Assembly (NCBI GenBank): GCA_021826605.1
Contig: JAKAZF010000220.1
Coordinates: 1-5,689 of the forward strand
Origin: Planctomycetota bacterium
Lineage (GTDB): Bacteria; Planctomycetota; Phycisphaerae; WQYP01
Length of the DNA stretch: 5,689 nt
Direction of reading: 5' to 3'
Below, in pieces: positions 5,116 through 5,689 of the stretch. The notes under the pieces are model-generated. The model ran no database searches. It was given only the letters and a program-made list of their open reading frames with translations, and was not told the origin of the DNA. Made by a program: the position numbers and the translations under genes. Every line of letters begins with the position of its first letter. Positions within the stretch are counted from its first letter, which is position 1.

Positions 5116-5689
5116 CTAAAGCTTCAGCGATCCAATACGTGCAACCGCTTCGCGCAAACGGGATTCATCCACGGTCAGCGCCATACGCAAATACCCTTCG
5201 GCCGCCGGACCAAAGCCCGCACCCGGCACGGTTACCACGTGCACCTCTTCCAGCAGGCGGTTGCACAAATCCATGGAACTTATTCCCTGAGGAGTATTTA
5301 CCCAGCAGAAAAACCCGGCTGTGGGTTTGCGAAACTTCCAGCCCAGGGCGGACAAACCGCCATGCAGCGTATCGCGCCGCCGCCGGTAAATATCCATCTG
5401 TTGTTTCACATCAGGATGGTCATAATGTTCCAATGCTGCGGCTCCGGCCACCTGAACGGCATTAAATTGTCCGGAATCCACATTGCCTTTCACCTGCCCC
5501 AGGGCCGCCACCACCGCCGGACTTCCTACCGCCCAGCCAATGCGCCAGCCGGTCATATTGAAGCTCTTGGATAACGAATGAAATTCAATGGCGACATCCA
5601 TCGCACCGGGTACCTGCAAAATGCTGCACGGCGGATGCTCAAAATAAACCTCGCCATACGCCAGATCATTGGCGATGATCCAGTTGTAC
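5116..5689 (-). CDS. dapL: PLP-dependent aminotransferase, LL-diaminopimelate aminotransferase type (C-terminal 190 residues; N-terminus beyond the window)
   Basis: Fold-type I, class I/II aminotransferase; the visible half holds part of the large domain and all of the small domain. Counting from the first visible residue, D8 and Y11 in NDLAYGEVYF fit the PLP-ring Asp and the phosphate-side Tyr. IEFHSLSKSFNMTGWRIGW at 34-52 contains the Schiff-base lysine K41 and the phosphate-binding R49. VKGNVDSGQF at 66-75 and YLRMAL at 166-171, with the carboxylate-binding R168, complete the active site. The EFHSLSK-MTGWRIG and DSG combination is what I associate with DapL, which makes LL-diaminopimelate from tetrahydrodipicolinate and glutamate for lysine and peptidoglycan. 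Close relatives are often named aspartate or alanine aminotransferase, so the substrate is less certain than the fold. The frame ends with TAG at 5116. Confidence 0.85.
   Translation of the reverse strand, partial: YNWIIANDLAYGEVYFEHPPCSILQVPGAMDVAIEFHSLSKSFNMTGWRIGWAVGSPAVVAALGQVKGNVDSGQFNAVQVAGAAALEHYDHPDVKQQMDIYRRRRDTLHGGLSALGWKFRKPTAGFFCWVNTPQGISSMDLCNRLLEEVHVVTVPGAGFGPAAEGYLRMALTVDESRLREAVARIGSLKL

Noticed and set aside
4864..5574. Plus-strand open frame of 236 codons
   Set aside because: It runs antisense across the ends of two well-supported genes (GT87-like protein and aminotransferase). Its composition (H, R, P, C rich) is that of a shadow frame.

Overview
The window carries an ordinary bacterial chromosome segment of about 55-57% GC by eye, with every supported gene on the minus strand. 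Gene content and style (an ammonium transporter with a cleavable-looking signal peptide, a DapL-type aminotransferase, a DUF2029/GT87 membrane protein) would fit Planctomycetota, perhaps Phycisphaerae, or a neighbouring phylum. That assignment is inference and nothing in the window proves it.

Reading in the direction of transcription (from high to low coordinates), the first block is a tight cluster: the 3' part of a class I/II aminotransferase of the LL-diaminopimelate aminotransferase type (5689 to 5116), a polytopic GT87/DUF2029 protein (5073 to 3715, TTG start), folK (3697 to 3212) and panC (3187 to 2342). Gaps are 42, 17 and 24 bases, so an operon is likely. It combines amino acid, folate and pantothenate/CoA biosynthesis with a membrane glycosyltransferase-like protein whose connection to the others is not obvious.

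The cluster is followed by about 840 bases without a convincing gene (2341 to 1501). This stretch is not empty. Eighteen bases after the panC stop is a 98-bp degenerate array of fourteen 7-bp units. Beyond it are a 7-bp-stem hairpin, two 30-bp direct repeats (28/30 identical) and a G-rich imperfect repeat. Further on is an exact match to the sigma-54 -24/-12 promoter consensus (1797 to 1782), pointing toward the next genes.

The second block, downstream of that promoter, is a small membrane-anchored protein of unknown function (1500 to 1042, moderate confidence) and then an Amt ammonium transporter (from 838, running off the window start). The transporter has two in-frame ATG starts, each with a strong Shine-Dalgarno sequence, and a hairpin between them. 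A sigma-54 promoter before an ammonium transporter fits nitrogen-limitation control of the NtrC type. No glnK is present upstream of amt within the window.

No rRNA, tRNA, transposase, phage gene or CRISPR array was found. The items most worth a second look are the sigma-54 promoter with its long leader, the heptamer array with the associated 30-bp repeat pair, and the multiple starts of amt.
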